From the NCBI GenBank assembly GCA_004347695.1, contig SLTK01000010.1:62001-126000 (forward strand): a DNA stretch of 64,000 bases, given 5' to 3'. This DNA comes from Chloroflexota bacterium (GTDB taxonomy: Bacteria > Chloroflexota > Anaerolineae > Anaerolineales > Anaerolineaceae). A program made the position numbers and the translations under genes. Below, piece by piece: positions 8,645 to 17,365 of the stretch; positions within the stretch are counted from its first letter, which is position 1, and each line of letters opens with the position of its first letter. The notes under the pieces were generated by a model. It was given only the letters and a program-made list of their open reading frames with translations, did not search any database and was not told where the DNA came from.

Positions 8645-9076
8645 ATGTTCCTCGGGCAGTACGACCATACCATCGATGACAAAGGCCGCATGACCATCCC
8701 CTCGGGTTACCGGGAGCTTTTGGATGGCAGCGCTTTCGTCACACGCGGGTTCGAACAAAACCTGCTGGTCCTTCCACCCGATAAGTTTAACCAACTCGCT
8801 GAGAGCATCTCCGACGCCAGTATGACCGGTTCTGAGGGACGCGATTTCCGGCGGTGGATCTTCTCCTCCGCCAGCCGGGTCGAAGTCGACAAAGCCGGCC
8901 GGATCCTCATTCCGCAGTTTTTGCGGACCTTTGCCGGGCTGGAAAGCAGTGCGATTGTCATTGGCAACGGGACTTATTTTGAAATCTGGTCCGCTGATTT
9001 GTGGCAAAAGCACGAGGAGGAAAACGACCCGGAAAAACAATCCAATCGGTTCTCAGCGATCAATATTCGGTTGTAA
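8645..9076 (+). CDS. mraZ: Transcriptional regulator MraZ
   Basis: MraZ is a SpoVT/AbrB-like DNA-binding protein that autoregulates the division and cell-wall cluster. The ATG at 8645 (MFLGQYDHTIDDKGR) is chosen over the track start because it matches the family N-terminus and has GGGAGAG about 9 nt upstream. The product has 143 residues, the family norm. Both AbrB-like halves are visible: DDKGRMTIPSGYR early and VEVDKAGRILIPQFLR later. It is the first gene of the dcw operon, and four cognate boxes precede it. Confidence 0.95.
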   Translation: MFLGQYDHTIDDKGRMTIPSGYRELLDGSAFVTRGFEQNLLVLPPDKFNQLAESISDASMTGSEGRDFRRWIFSSASRVEVDKAGRILIPQFLRTFAGLESSAIVIGNGTYFEIWSADLWQKHEEENDPEKQSNRFSAINIRL

Positions 9077-9096
9077 CCAGAGGGAGACAATCCCAC

Positions 9097-10032
9097 ATGC
9101 AGCCGCAGCCTCCACATCTGCCTGTACTTTACCATGAAATTATACAAGCTTTAATGCCACGAAGCCCAGGCAAATACATTGATGCAACTGTCGGGGCGGG
9201 CGGACATGCCTGGGGGATTTTGGAAAATAGTGCGCCGGATGGTCTACTTCTCGCACTTGACCGGGATCCACAGGCGCTGGCAATTGCAAGTCAGCGCCTT
9301 TTTGTTTATAAAGACCGGGTTTTTCTTGTCCACGCCTCGTACCTGCACCTTCTGGAAGAAATGGAACGGCTGGGCTGGCAATCGGTGGACGGCATCGTCT
9401 TCGACCTGGGCCTCTCATCCATGCAGCTCGACACACCGCAGCGCGGATTTTCATTCCAGAGCCAGGGCCCACTGGACATGCGCTTCGACCCGACCCAGCC
9501 GCTGGACGCCGCCGAACTGGTCAACAATTTGCCTGAAACCGACCTGGCTGATCTGATCTGGCGCTACGGAGAAGAGCGCGGATCACGCCGCATCGCCGCT
9601 GCCATTGTCCGCAGCCGGCCGGTGACGACCACTCAGCAACTGGCTGAAATCGTCAGCAAAGCGATGGGCGGTCAGCGCAGCCGCATCCACCCGGCCACGC
9701 GAACCTTTCAGGCGCTGCGGATTGCGGTCAACCAGGAACTACAGGCAGTAGAAAGTGTATTGCCGCTTGCCGTAAAAGCTTTATCCCCCGGCGGACGCGT
9801 GGCCATTATTGCCTTCCACTCCATGGAAGACCGGCTCGTGAAACAGTATTTCAGACGCGAGAGCCGGGATTGCATTTGCCCGCCGGATCAACCCGTATGC
9901 GTCTGCGGCCACAAAGCCACCCTTCGAGAAATCACCCGCCACCCCATCATCCCGACCGAAGAGGAAACGTTAACAAACCCCCGTGCACGCAGCGCCCGCC
10001 TCCGGGTAGCTGAAAAACTCAAAATGGCATAA
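9097..10032 (+). CDS. rsmH: 16S rRNA (cytosine1402-N4)-methyltransferase
   Basis: RsmH (MraW) uses S-adenosylmethionine to methylate C1402 in the ribosomal decoding site. The ATG at 9097 is preferred (311 residues) with GAGGGAG upstream; the track ORF begins inside mraZ. Motifs include HLPVLYHEII at the N-terminus, the SAM-binding DATVGAGGHA, DLGLSSMQLD, the RGFSF/LDMRFD segment, and the C-terminal FHSMEDRLVK and NPRARSARLRVAEK. A Cys-rich insert CICPPDQPVCVCG lies near the C-terminus. It is the second gene of the dcw operon, its usual position. Confidence 0.96.
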   Translation: MQPQPPHLPVLYHEIIQALMPRSPGKYIDATVGAGGHAWGILENSAPDGLLLALDRDPQALAIASQRLFVYKDRVFLVHASYLHLLEEMERLGWQSVDGIVFDLGLSSMQLDTPQRGFSFQSQGPLDMRFDPTQPLDAAELVNNLPETDLADLIWRYGEERGSRRIAAAIVRSRPVTTTQQLAEIVSKAMGGQRSRIHPATRTFQALRIAVNQELQAVESVLPLAVKALSPGGRVAIIAFHSMEDRLVKQYFRRESRDCICPPDQPVCVCGHKATLREITRHPIIPTEEETLTNPRARSARLRVAEKLKMA

Positions 10033-10076
10033 CCCTTGCATACAACCGGATACCAGAACCGTCTTAATTCCACCTC

Positions 10077-10565
10077 ATGGAGCAACCCTCTGTGTTTGAT
10101 CAGCGAATAATCCAAGCTTACAAACAAGCCCCCTGGCGCGTACAGCTCCAGTGGATTGGCGCGCTGCTGCTGGTGCTGGTGGTTGGCATGCTGATCGCCG
10201 GTGTGTATCTTTACCTGAGTGCGGAAGCTACCGCTGCAGGTACACATATTCGCGAATTGGAATTGGAACGCGAAGATTTGCAAATCCGCATCGCCGACTT
10301 AAGCACTCAGTTGGCCTTTTTGCGTTCAGCCTCTTTTATGCAAGGTCGGGCCGAAACCCTTGGCTATAAAAACGCCTCTCAGGGGGATATCGTTTATATA
10401 CCTGTACCTGGATATTCTGGCCGCCAGGTGATCTTTTTAGCTCCCCCGCCAGGTAACGACCCGGTTGACGCCTCCATCATTAAACCGGCGTACAAAGAAT
10501 CGTTGTGGGAGTGGTTGTATCAGGGTACCTTCGACTTAATCGAAAGCCGGGGGGTAAAACCATGA
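10077..10565 (+). CDS. FtsL-like septum protein
   Basis: The 162-residue product lies exactly where ftsL is found, between rsmH and ftsI. It has a short cytosolic N-terminus, one membrane span (about 27-48, LLLVLVVGMLIAGVYLYL), then a heptad-like segment (about 55-85) typical of FtsL/DivIC coiled coils, and a C-terminal extracytoplasmic tail. FtsL proteins are barely conserved in sequence, so the call rests on topology and position. The expected role is to bridge FtsQ/DivIC and activate FtsWI. Its stop overlaps the ftsI start as ATGA, which implies coupled translation. No clear Shine-Dalgarno precedes its ATG. Confidence 0.75.
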   Translation: MEQPSVFDQRIIQAYKQAPWRVQLQWIGALLLVLVVGMLIAGVYLYLSAEATAAGTHIRELELEREDLQIRIADLSTQLAFLRSASFMQGRAETLGYKNASQGDIVYIPVPGYSGRQVIFLAPPPGNDPVDASIIKPAYKESLWEWLYQGTFDLIESRGVKP

Positions 10566-12334
10566 ACAGCACCAATTCGCGCTTACGCTTTATTGGCGTA
10601 ATTTTCCTGATCGTTGGCCTGGCTATCATCTTCCAGATCGTTCGCGTGCAAAACAGCCCACAAGCCAAAGAGATGATTTCCTACCTGGAAAAAACCTACA
10701 ACCAGGAAGTCCGGGTGATCAAGCCTGAACGCGGCAATATTTACGACCGCTGGGGCAACCTGCTGGCAGGTAACACGGAAGTTTATGAAGTGGGCATTGC
10801 TCCCCCCCAGGTTATCAACTCAGACACGGTAGCCCAGGATTTGTCCAGCATCCTTGGACTCGATTTCAGCGAAATCAAGAAAATCGCCCGCTCCTACATA
10901 GAGGAAGGCAACGAGCAATACATGGTCGTTGCTGATTTCGTTCCAGCGGACAAAGTACATTTGCTCGAAAACAAACTGGCAGAATACGAAAAAGCCGACA
11001 AGCCTAAAAAAGGCGCCGCTCCTTCGCTCAATGGCGTCCACTGGGTGGCCCATCTGCGCCGCAGCTATCCCGAAAACACCCTGGCAGCCAACATTTTAGG
11101 TTTCTACAATTATTATGACCGGGTTGATGGGCGCGGTATTCTGGGCCTGGAAGAACAGTATAATAACCTCCTGGCCGGCACCGCTACTCGCGTGGTGCTG
11201 CCCATGAACCCGACCGCTATTCAGGAGATTCCATCGGTTCCGCCGGGCTCCAGCTTGATTTTAACGATCGACCGCGGCATTCAAGCTGCCGCTGAGCGCA
11301 TCGCTCAAAAAGCCCAGGAAGATAGCGGAGCCGAATCAGCCACAATATTGGTTATGGATCCAGAGACCGGTGAAATGCTGGCAATGGCAACCACGCCGGC
11401 TTTCAACCCGAACGAATATCAAAAATACGGCGAGATCTTCCCGCAGGGCAGCCATTACAATCGCGCCATCAGCCAGTTGTATGAACCTGGCTCAGTCTTC
11501 AAAGTGTTAACCATGGCGGCTGCCCTCGACTCAGGCGCAGTGACCCCTGAAACCACCTTTGTCGATACTGGCGCCATCGAAGTCGGCGGGCTGTGGATTT
11601 ACAACTGGGATCGCGGCGCCTGGGGCCCGCAGGACATGACTGGCTGCATGCAGCATTCATTAAATGTCTGTCTGGCCTGGACGGCCACCGAAATGGGCCC
11701 AACAACTTTCTATAACTACATCCAGACCTTCGGTCTGGGCAAATACACCGGTATCGACCTGGCTGGCGAACAGGTTTACCCCCTCAGTCTGCCGGGCGAC
11801 CAGAACTGGTATCCGATCAACCTGGGTACCAATGCCTTCGGACAGGGCGTGGCCGCGACCCCCGTACAGATGATTACCGCAATTGCCGCGGTCGCCAATG
11901 ACGGCAAGATGATGGCTCCACATGTAGTCAAAGCTTACATCCAGGACGGGCACCAGTATGATATCAGCCCGCGATTAATCCGCCAGGTCATCAAACCCGA
12001 AACGGCTCATGCGCTAACGGAAATGTTGGCCAATTCTCTGGAAAACGAAGCGTCTGTCGCCCTGGTGGAAGGCTATCGCGTTTCTGGAAAGACTGGCACA
12101 GCCGAAATCCCCGGCCCAGGCGGCTATGAATCCAGCGTGACCAATGCCTCATTCGTCGGCTGGGGTCCATCGGATGATCCAAAATTCATCGTTTATATCT
12201 GGCTGGAAAAACCAACCAGTTCTCCGTGGGGTTCGGTGGTTGCAGCCCCGGTATTCAGTGAAGTGGTCAGCGAACTGACCGTTTTGATGAAACTGCCGCC
12301 CGATTCAGTCCGGCAGCAAATGGCACAACCCTGA
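10562..12334 (+). CDS. ftsI: Penicillin-binding protein FtsI/PBP2-type transpeptidase
   Basis: This monofunctional class B PBP crosslinks septal peptidoglycan. The ATG at 10562 gives 590 residues and overlaps the preceding stop. An N-terminal membrane anchor (about 9-27) is followed by the PBP dimerisation segment containing RGNIYDRWG. The transpeptidase motifs are SVFK (nucleophile Ser311), SLN (366-368) and KTG (510-512). The protein ends soon after the catalytic domain, so the C-terminal PASTA domains of many Gram-positive FtsI/Pbp2X proteins are absent. Its partner FtsW is encoded later in the same operon. Confidence 0.95.
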   Translation: MNSTNSRLRFIGVIFLIVGLAIIFQIVRVQNSPQAKEMISYLEKTYNQEVRVIKPERGNIYDRWGNLLAGNTEVYEVGIAPPQVINSDTVAQDLSSILGLDFSEIKKIARSYIEEGNEQYMVVADFVPADKVHLLENKLAEYEKADKPKKGAAPSLNGVHWVAHLRRSYPENTLAANILGFYNYYDRVDGRGILGLEEQYNNLLAGTATRVVLPMNPTAIQEIPSVPPGSSLILTIDRGIQAAAERIAQKAQEDSGAESATILVMDPETGEMLAMATTPAFNPNEYQKYGEIFPQGSHYNRAISQLYEPGSVFKVLTMAAALDSGAVTPETTFVDTGAIEVGGLWIYNWDRGAWGPQDMTGCMQHSLNVCLAWTATEMGPTTFYNYIQTFGLGKYTGIDLAGEQVYPLSLPGDQNWYPINLGTNAFGQGVAATPVQMITAIAAVANDGKMMAPHVVKAYIQDGHQYDISPRLIRQVIKPETAHALTEMLANSLENEASVALVEGYRVSGKTGTAEIPGPGGYESSVTNASFVGWGPSDDPKFIVYIWLEKPTSSPWGSVVAAPVFSEVVSELTVLMKLPPDSVRQQMAQP

Positions 12335-12343
12335 GGAATAGAT

Positions 12344-13765
12344 TTGCTCACCTTTGCCGACGTCCTCGAAGCCCTTACCGGCATCCGCCCCGAAGCTGCC
12401 TCCCTGCTCATCAGTGAGGCTGCCATCGATTCACGGCAGGTGATCCCGGCAGGAATGTTCGTAGCGCTTCCCGGCGAACGGGTGGACGGTCACGATTACG
12501 TCGAGCAGGCATTTAAGCGCGGAGCGCACCTGGCAGTAATCCAACGCGACCTGGATATCCACTGCCCGGTTATTGATTTACGTAAAGGCAACCTGGGTGC
12601 GCAAATGACGATTCCCGCCCCACCGTTTGCCTTACGTGTTGAAGATTCTCTCAAAGCGCTGCAGGATATTGCCCGCTTTTGGCGGCGGAAACACAATCTG
12701 CACGTCATCGGTATCACCGGTTCGGTCGGAAAATCAACCACCAAAGAACTGATTGCCGAAGTGCTCAGCCTGCGCTTCCGGGTATTGAAAAATCCAGGCA
12801 ACCTCAACAACGAAATCGGCTTACCCCTGACCCTGCTGCGTCTGAGTCCCGGCCACCAGGTAGCAGTGCTGGAAATGGGTTTTTACGTCCCGGGTGAAAT
12901 CAGTTTCCTGTGCGATCTGGCGCTGCCACAAATTGGCGTGATTACCAATATTGGCACAGTGCATGCCGAACGAGCTGGTTCGCAAGAAACCATTGCAAAA
13001 GGCAAAGCGGAATTAGTACAGGCATTGCCCCCGGCCCCTGAGGGCGTCGCAATCCTCAATTACGATGATCCCTGGGTCCAACCGATGGCGGAACAGACCC
13101 GCGCCAATGTGTTTTATTATGGGCTCGACCCCCGGGCAGACCTGTGGGCGGACAATATCGAAAGCCTGGGGCTTAAAGGCGTCCGCTTCCAGTTGCACTT
13201 CCAGAATGAAGTACTGCACGTCCGCATCCCGTTGATCGGGCGACATTCCGTGCATACTGCCTTGCGCGCGGCGGCTGTTGGTCTGGTGGAGGGTATGCCC
13301 TGGGGCGAGATTATTACCGGCTTACGGCAAAGCCACTCGCAGTTGAGGTTGGTCGTGGTTCACACTGACACCGACGCACTGTTGATAGACGACTCCTACA
13401 ATGCTTCTCCCGAATCGACCCTGGCAGCCCTGAATCTGCTCGAAGAAATCGAAGGCCGCAAGGTGGCCGTGCTGGGTGATATGCTCGAACTTGGTCCTTA
13501 CGAACAGGAAGGCCATGAGATCGTTGGCCGGCGGGCGGCTGAAGTTGCCAACGTGCTGGTGACCGTTGGTACGCTTGGCAAAATGATCGCTGAAGCTGCC
13601 GGCAAATCCGGCCTGCCTGAGGAAGTAATCATGAGCTGCGACGATGTACCGCAGGCTATAGAAGTGCTGCAAAAATTATTGGTACAAGGGGATGTGGCGT
13701 TGATCAAAGGATCGCACGGCTTGCGGATGGATCGAATAGCCGCTGCGCTGGAGGTACAGGAATGA
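12344..13765 (+). CDS. murF: UDP-MurNAc-tripeptide--D-Ala-D-Ala ligase
   Basis: MurF adds the D-Ala-D-Ala dipeptide in cytoplasmic peptidoglycan precursor synthesis. The start is TTG at 12344 with GAGGAA upstream. The P-loop is GITGSVGKSTTKE; the second P-loop hydroxyl residue is Ser rather than the common Thr, a conservative change. EMGFYVPGEI, NIGTVHAE and DDSYNASPESTLAAL fit the Mur ligase central and C-terminal domains. The length of 473 is typical. It is followed by mraY with a 4-nt ATGA overlap. Confidence 0.95.
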   Translation: MLTFADVLEALTGIRPEAASLLISEAAIDSRQVIPAGMFVALPGERVDGHDYVEQAFKRGAHLAVIQRDLDIHCPVIDLRKGNLGAQMTIPAPPFALRVEDSLKALQDIARFWRRKHNLHVIGITGSVGKSTTKELIAEVLSLRFRVLKNPGNLNNEIGLPLTLLRLSPGHQVAVLEMGFYVPGEISFLCDLALPQIGVITNIGTVHAERAGSQETIAKGKAELVQALPPAPEGVAILNYDDPWVQPMAEQTRANVFYYGLDPRADLWADNIESLGLKGVRFQLHFQNEVLHVRIPLIGRHSVHTALRAAAVGLVEGMPWGEIITGLRQSHSQLRLVVVHTDTDALLIDDSYNASPESTLAALNLLEEIEGRKVAVLGDMLELGPYEQEGHEIVGRRAAEVANVLVTVGTLGKMIAEAAGKSGLPEEVIMSCDDVPQAIEVLQKLLVQGDVALIKGSHGLRMDRIAAALEVQE

Positions 13766-14754
13766 GCAGCACTTCCATCGCGCTTTCACTGAGTGTGTTG
13801 AGCTTTGCGCTTGCCATCATCTGGGGCCAACCGCTGCTCCGGATCCTGCGCCATTTCCGTATCGGCAAGATGATCCGGGTGGAAGGACCGGAGAGCCATG
13901 TTTCCAAGATGGGCACGCCTACCATGGGCGGCGTCATGATCATTTTGCCCGTCACCCTGGTTACCGTGCTGCTCAATGCTGCCTCGCTGATTGGTATGCC
14001 GGTGCTTGGACGCTCGGTGCTGCTGCCGTTGCTGGCGCTCCTGGCCTTTGCCCTGCTCGGCGCCGTGGACGATTGGGAAGGCATTCGCGGTCCGCGCCGC
14101 GGGTTGGGCATGCGCATCCGCACCAAATTCATCCTGCAAATCGTACTGGCGCTGGCCATTGCATTTGCGCTCAAATATTTGCTCATCGTTCCACAAATGT
14201 TCTGGCCCGGCATCGAGCTCCAAATTCCACTGGGAAACTGGTACATCCCGATCGCCACATTCATCATCGTTGGCATGTCGAATGCGGTCAATTTCACCGA
14301 CGGTCTGGATGGACTGGCCGGATTGATTTCCGCCACGGCTTTCGCCGCCTACGGCGGGATCGCGCTGCTGCAAGACCAAATCTTCCTGGCGCGCTTTTGT
14401 TTCACGCTGGTCGGGGCGATCTTCGGCTTCTTGTGGTTCAACGTCCACCCGGCTGAATTGTTCATGGGGGACACGGGGTCGCTGGCGCTGGGCGCAGTGC
14501 TCGGCGTGGTCGCGCTGATGACCGGTCAATGGCTGCTGCTGCCGGTGATTGCGATCATCCCGGTTTCCGAGGCGCTCAGCGATGTCCTGCAAATCATCTA
14601 TTTCAAACGGACTAAAGGGAAGCGCCTGTTCCGTATGGCGCCGTTGCACCATCACTTCGAACTGGGTGGTTGGAGCGAAACCCAGGTGGTGCAACGCTTC
14701 TGGTTGATCGGACTCTTGTTTGCCATGCTGGGCGTGGCACTGGCGATGGTGTGA
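13762..14754 (+). CDS. mraY: Phospho-N-acetylmuramoyl-pentapeptide-transferase
   Basis: MraY transfers phospho-MurNAc-pentapeptide to undecaprenyl phosphate, making lipid I at the inner face of the membrane. About ten hydrophobic helices are visible over 330 residues. Diagnostic motifs are KMGTPTMGG, DDWEGIRG, NFTDGLDGLAG, FMGDTGSLALG and APLHHHFELGG. Translation is coupled to murF (ATGA) and to murD (TGATG). Confidence 0.97.
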   Translation: MSSTSIALSLSVLSFALAIIWGQPLLRILRHFRIGKMIRVEGPESHVSKMGTPTMGGVMIILPVTLVTVLLNAASLIGMPVLGRSVLLPLLALLAFALLGAVDDWEGIRGPRRGLGMRIRTKFILQIVLALAIAFALKYLLIVPQMFWPGIELQIPLGNWYIPIATFIIVGMSNAVNFTDGLDGLAGLISATAFAAYGGIALLQDQIFLARFCFTLVGAIFGFLWFNVHPAELFMGDTGSLALGAVLGVVALMTGQWLLLPVIAIIPVSEALSDVLQIIYFKRTKGKRLFRMAPLHHHFELGGWSETQVVQRFWLIGLLFAMLGVALAMV

Positions 14755-16139
14755 TGATGCGAATCTGGACTGATCAACGCGTTCTGATCATCGGCGCTGC
14801 CCGCCAGGGCTTGGCGCTGGCGCGCTACCTGGCAAAACAGGGGGCTGCAGTAACCTTGAACGACCAGCGCAACGCTGAACAGCTTGCCGCAGCCGTGGAA
14901 TCGCTTAAAGAATTATCCGTTCATTGGGTATTAGGCAGCCACCCCCTTGAGCTGCTGGAGAAGACCGATTTGGTATGCCTGTCCGGTGGGGTTCCGCCAG
15001 ACATGCCGCTGGCCGTCGAAGCTGCTCGTCGGGGCATCCCCCTCTCCAATGACTCCCAGCTATTTCTGGAAGCAGTACCTTGCCCGGTGATTGGCATTAC
15101 CGGCTCGGCGGGAAAAACAACCACCACCACGCTGGTCGGGCGGATGGCTGAAGCTTATCTCAAGGCGCCCAACCGCGCCTGGGTCGGCGGCAATATTGGC
15201 ACCCCCCTGATCGATCAATTGGACGCGATAAAGCCGGCCGATCTGGTAATTTTGGAATTATCCAGCTTTCAACTGGAACTAATGACGATAGCTCCGCAGG
15301 TTGCGGCGGTGTTGAACATCACCCCCAACCATCTTGATCGTCACGGCACGCTGGAAGCCTACGCTGCTGCCAAAGCACGTATTCTCGAATACCAGGGCCC
15401 GAACAGCGTCAGCGTGCTCAACCGCGATGATGCCGGATCGTGGTCGCTGGCCGGGAAAATCCGCGGGCGGCTGGTGACGTTTGGATTGGCTCGCCCGGCC
15501 CCAGGTACACCCGGCACCTTCTTTGAAAATGGAGAGCTGTTCTGGCAATTTGAGGGGACGGCGCAGCCCTTCCTTTCGCAATCCAGTATCCTGTTGCGCG
15601 GTGAACATAATCTTGCCAGCGTGCTGGCGGCTGCAGCGATTGCATTCGCCGTTGGCTTCTCACCGGAAGCAGTGGCTGACGGAGTGCATGGCTTCGCTGG
15701 CGTCCCCCATCGTTTGCAGCATGTTCGCGAGTTGCGTGGCGTGAATTACTACAACGACTCGATTGCCACTGCCCCCGAACGCACCTGCGCCGCCATCCGC
15801 TCGTTCGATGAGCCAATCGTACTGCTGCTGGGTGGACGCGACAAAAACCTGCCCTGGGACGAATTGGCGGCATTGGTGCATGAACGGGTCGACCACGTAA
15901 TCGTTTTTGGTGAAGCCAGCACGAAAATACTGCTCGCTCTGGGTTCAGTAAAACCAGGCCGGCGACCGTACACCGTCCAGCACTGTGGCGACCTGGAAAC
16001 TGCCGTCAAATCGGCGGCTGAAGTGGCTGAGCCTGGCAGCGTTGTGCTGCTTTCGCCGGGTGGAACCAGCTATGACCAGTTTAAGGACTTTGAAGAAAGA
16101 GGAGAGGCCTATCAATTATGGGTGAACAGGCTGCCATGA
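14754..16139 (+). CDS. murD: UDP-MurNAc-L-Ala--D-Glu ligase
   Basis: MurD adds D-glutamate to UDP-MurNAc-L-alanine. I place the start at the ATG overlapping the mraY stop (TGATG at 14752-14756), giving 461 residues; a second in-frame ATG follows immediately. The N-terminal Rossmann segment VLIIGAARQGLALARYL, the P-loop GITGSAGKTTTTTLVG, the SSFQLELM segment, NITPNHLDRHG and the C-terminal YYNDSIATAPERTCAA and LLGGRDKNLPW motifs match the family. Confidence 0.95.
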   Translation: MMRIWTDQRVLIIGAARQGLALARYLAKQGAAVTLNDQRNAEQLAAAVESLKELSVHWVLGSHPLELLEKTDLVCLSGGVPPDMPLAVEAARRGIPLSNDSQLFLEAVPCPVIGITGSAGKTTTTTLVGRMAEAYLKAPNRAWVGGNIGTPLIDQLDAIKPADLVILELSSFQLELMTIAPQVAAVLNITPNHLDRHGTLEAYAAAKARILEYQGPNSVSVLNRDDAGSWSLAGKIRGRLVTFGLARPAPGTPGTFFENGELFWQFEGTAQPFLSQSSILLRGEHNLASVLAAAAIAFAVGFSPEAVADGVHGFAGVPHRLQHVRELRGVNYYNDSIATAPERTCAAIRSFDEPIVLLLGGRDKNLPWDELAALVHERVDHVIVFGEASTKILLALGSVKPGRRPYTVQHCGDLETAVKSAAEVAEPGSVVLLSPGGTSYDQFKDFEERGEAYQLWVNRLP

Positions 16140-17365
16140 ATTCGAACATTGGCCCGGTAAAGGCTGGTACCGGTGTACGCCCGGTTCGGCTGGGTATTGA
16201 CGTTCCCATGCTCTTAGCGGTGGCCTTTTTGCTTGGATTCGGCCTTCTGATGGTCTATTCTGCCAGTTGGCAGCCTTCCATGCTGCGCGATGAAGAACCG
16301 GCTTATTACCTGATCAATCAATTGAAGTGGGTGGTAGTCGGGATTGCCGGCGGAACCATCTTGATGTACATCGATTACCGCCGTTGGCGCAAATATGTCG
16401 TGCCGATCATGATCATTACCCTGGGGCTGCTTGTGGCCGTGTTGATTTTTGGCGAAATGCGCTACAACTCGAAACGCACGCTGCTGAGCGGTTCCATTCA
16501 GCCTTCCGAGATGGCCAAAGTCGTCGTAATTATGTACCTGTCCTTCTGGCTGACCTCGAAACGCGAAGTCCTCAACAATATCAATTTTGGTCTGTTCCCG
16601 ATGATCTTCATCCTGGGTTTTACCGCTGGTTTGATCGTGCTTCAGCCGGATCTAAGCGCAACCATCACCATTTGCGTTCTGGGTGTGCTGTTATTCTTCC
16701 TGGCAGGCGTCGAGATGAAACAAATTCTGCTCATCTTTTTCATCGTCGCACTGCTTGGCGCATTGGTTGTAGCCGTATCCGATACCGGTCAAATGCGCAT
16801 TCAGCAATATGTTGCCGGGTTGCAAGACCCCGGAACGGCCTCGCTGCACATTCAACGCTCAATTGAAGCCGTTGTCCGCGGCGAATTCTTTGGCGTTGGC
16901 ATTGGTAAGGGTTCGACGAAGTTTAGCCTGCCGGTATCGCATACCGACTCCATTTACGCAGTTATCGCTGAAGAAACCGGGCTGCTTGGCGCCGGAGCTG
17001 TGGTCATCCTGTACCTGGTATTTATGTGGCGCGGCCTTAAAATCGCCGCGCAATCCACTGATTTCGCCGGAAAATTGCTTGCCTCCGGGTTAACCTGCTG
17101 GATTGTGATGGAAGCCATCATCAATATGGGTGTCATGGTCAATTTGTTCCCGTTTGCGGGAAACGCCTTGCCGTTCATCAGCGCCGGCGGGTCAAGCCTG
17201 ACCATGACCCTTGGTGCAATCGGATTAATCTTTTCCGTTGCGCGAGTTTCCTCGCGTGATAAGCAGGAACAGGAAGGGAGGTCATTCGGTGCGGTTGTTA
17301 ATTTGCGCCGGGGGGACCGGCGGGGGCGTGTATCCCGCTCTCACGGTTCTGCAGGCATCAGGTAA
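16136..17365 (+). CDS. ftsW: SEDS-family glycosyltransferase FtsW
   Basis: FtsW polymerises lipid II at the septum together with FtsI. The ATG at 16136 overlaps the murD stop (ATGA), giving 409 residues. About ten membrane helices are visible, with SEDS features such as RTLLSGSIQPSEMAK, QPDLSATITI, GKGSTKFSLPVSHTDSIYAVIAEETG and LPFISAGGSSL. The last ~25 residues, after the final helix, lie inside the 5' end of murG in another frame and are Arg/Gly-rich, so the tail is probably dispensable. The overlap is 77 nt, far longer than the others in this operon. Confidence 0.94.
   Translation: MNSNIGPVKAGTGVRPVRLGIDVPMLLAVAFLLGFGLLMVYSASWQPSMLRDEEPAYYLINQLKWVVVGIAGGTILMYIDYRRWRKYVVPIMIITLGLLVAVLIFGEMRYNSKRTLLSGSIQPSEMAKVVVIMYLSFWLTSKREVLNNINFGLFPMIFILGFTAGLIVLQPDLSATITICVLGVLLFFLAGVEMKQILLIFFIVALLGALVVAVSDTGQMRIQQYVAGLQDPGTASLHIQRSIEAVVRGEFFGVGIGKGSTKFSLPVSHTDSIYAVIAEETGLLGAGAVVILYLVFMWRGLKIAAQSTDFAGKLLASGLTCWIVMEAIINMGVMVNLFPFAGNALPFISAGGSSLTMTLGAIGLIFSVARVSSRDKQEQEGRSFGAVVNLRRGDRRGRVSRSHGSAGIR

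Noticed and set aside
13786-14694. 302-codon minus-strand ORF rich in Gln/His/Arg
   Set aside because: Antisense to mraY; its composition mirrors the complement of hydrophobic codons.
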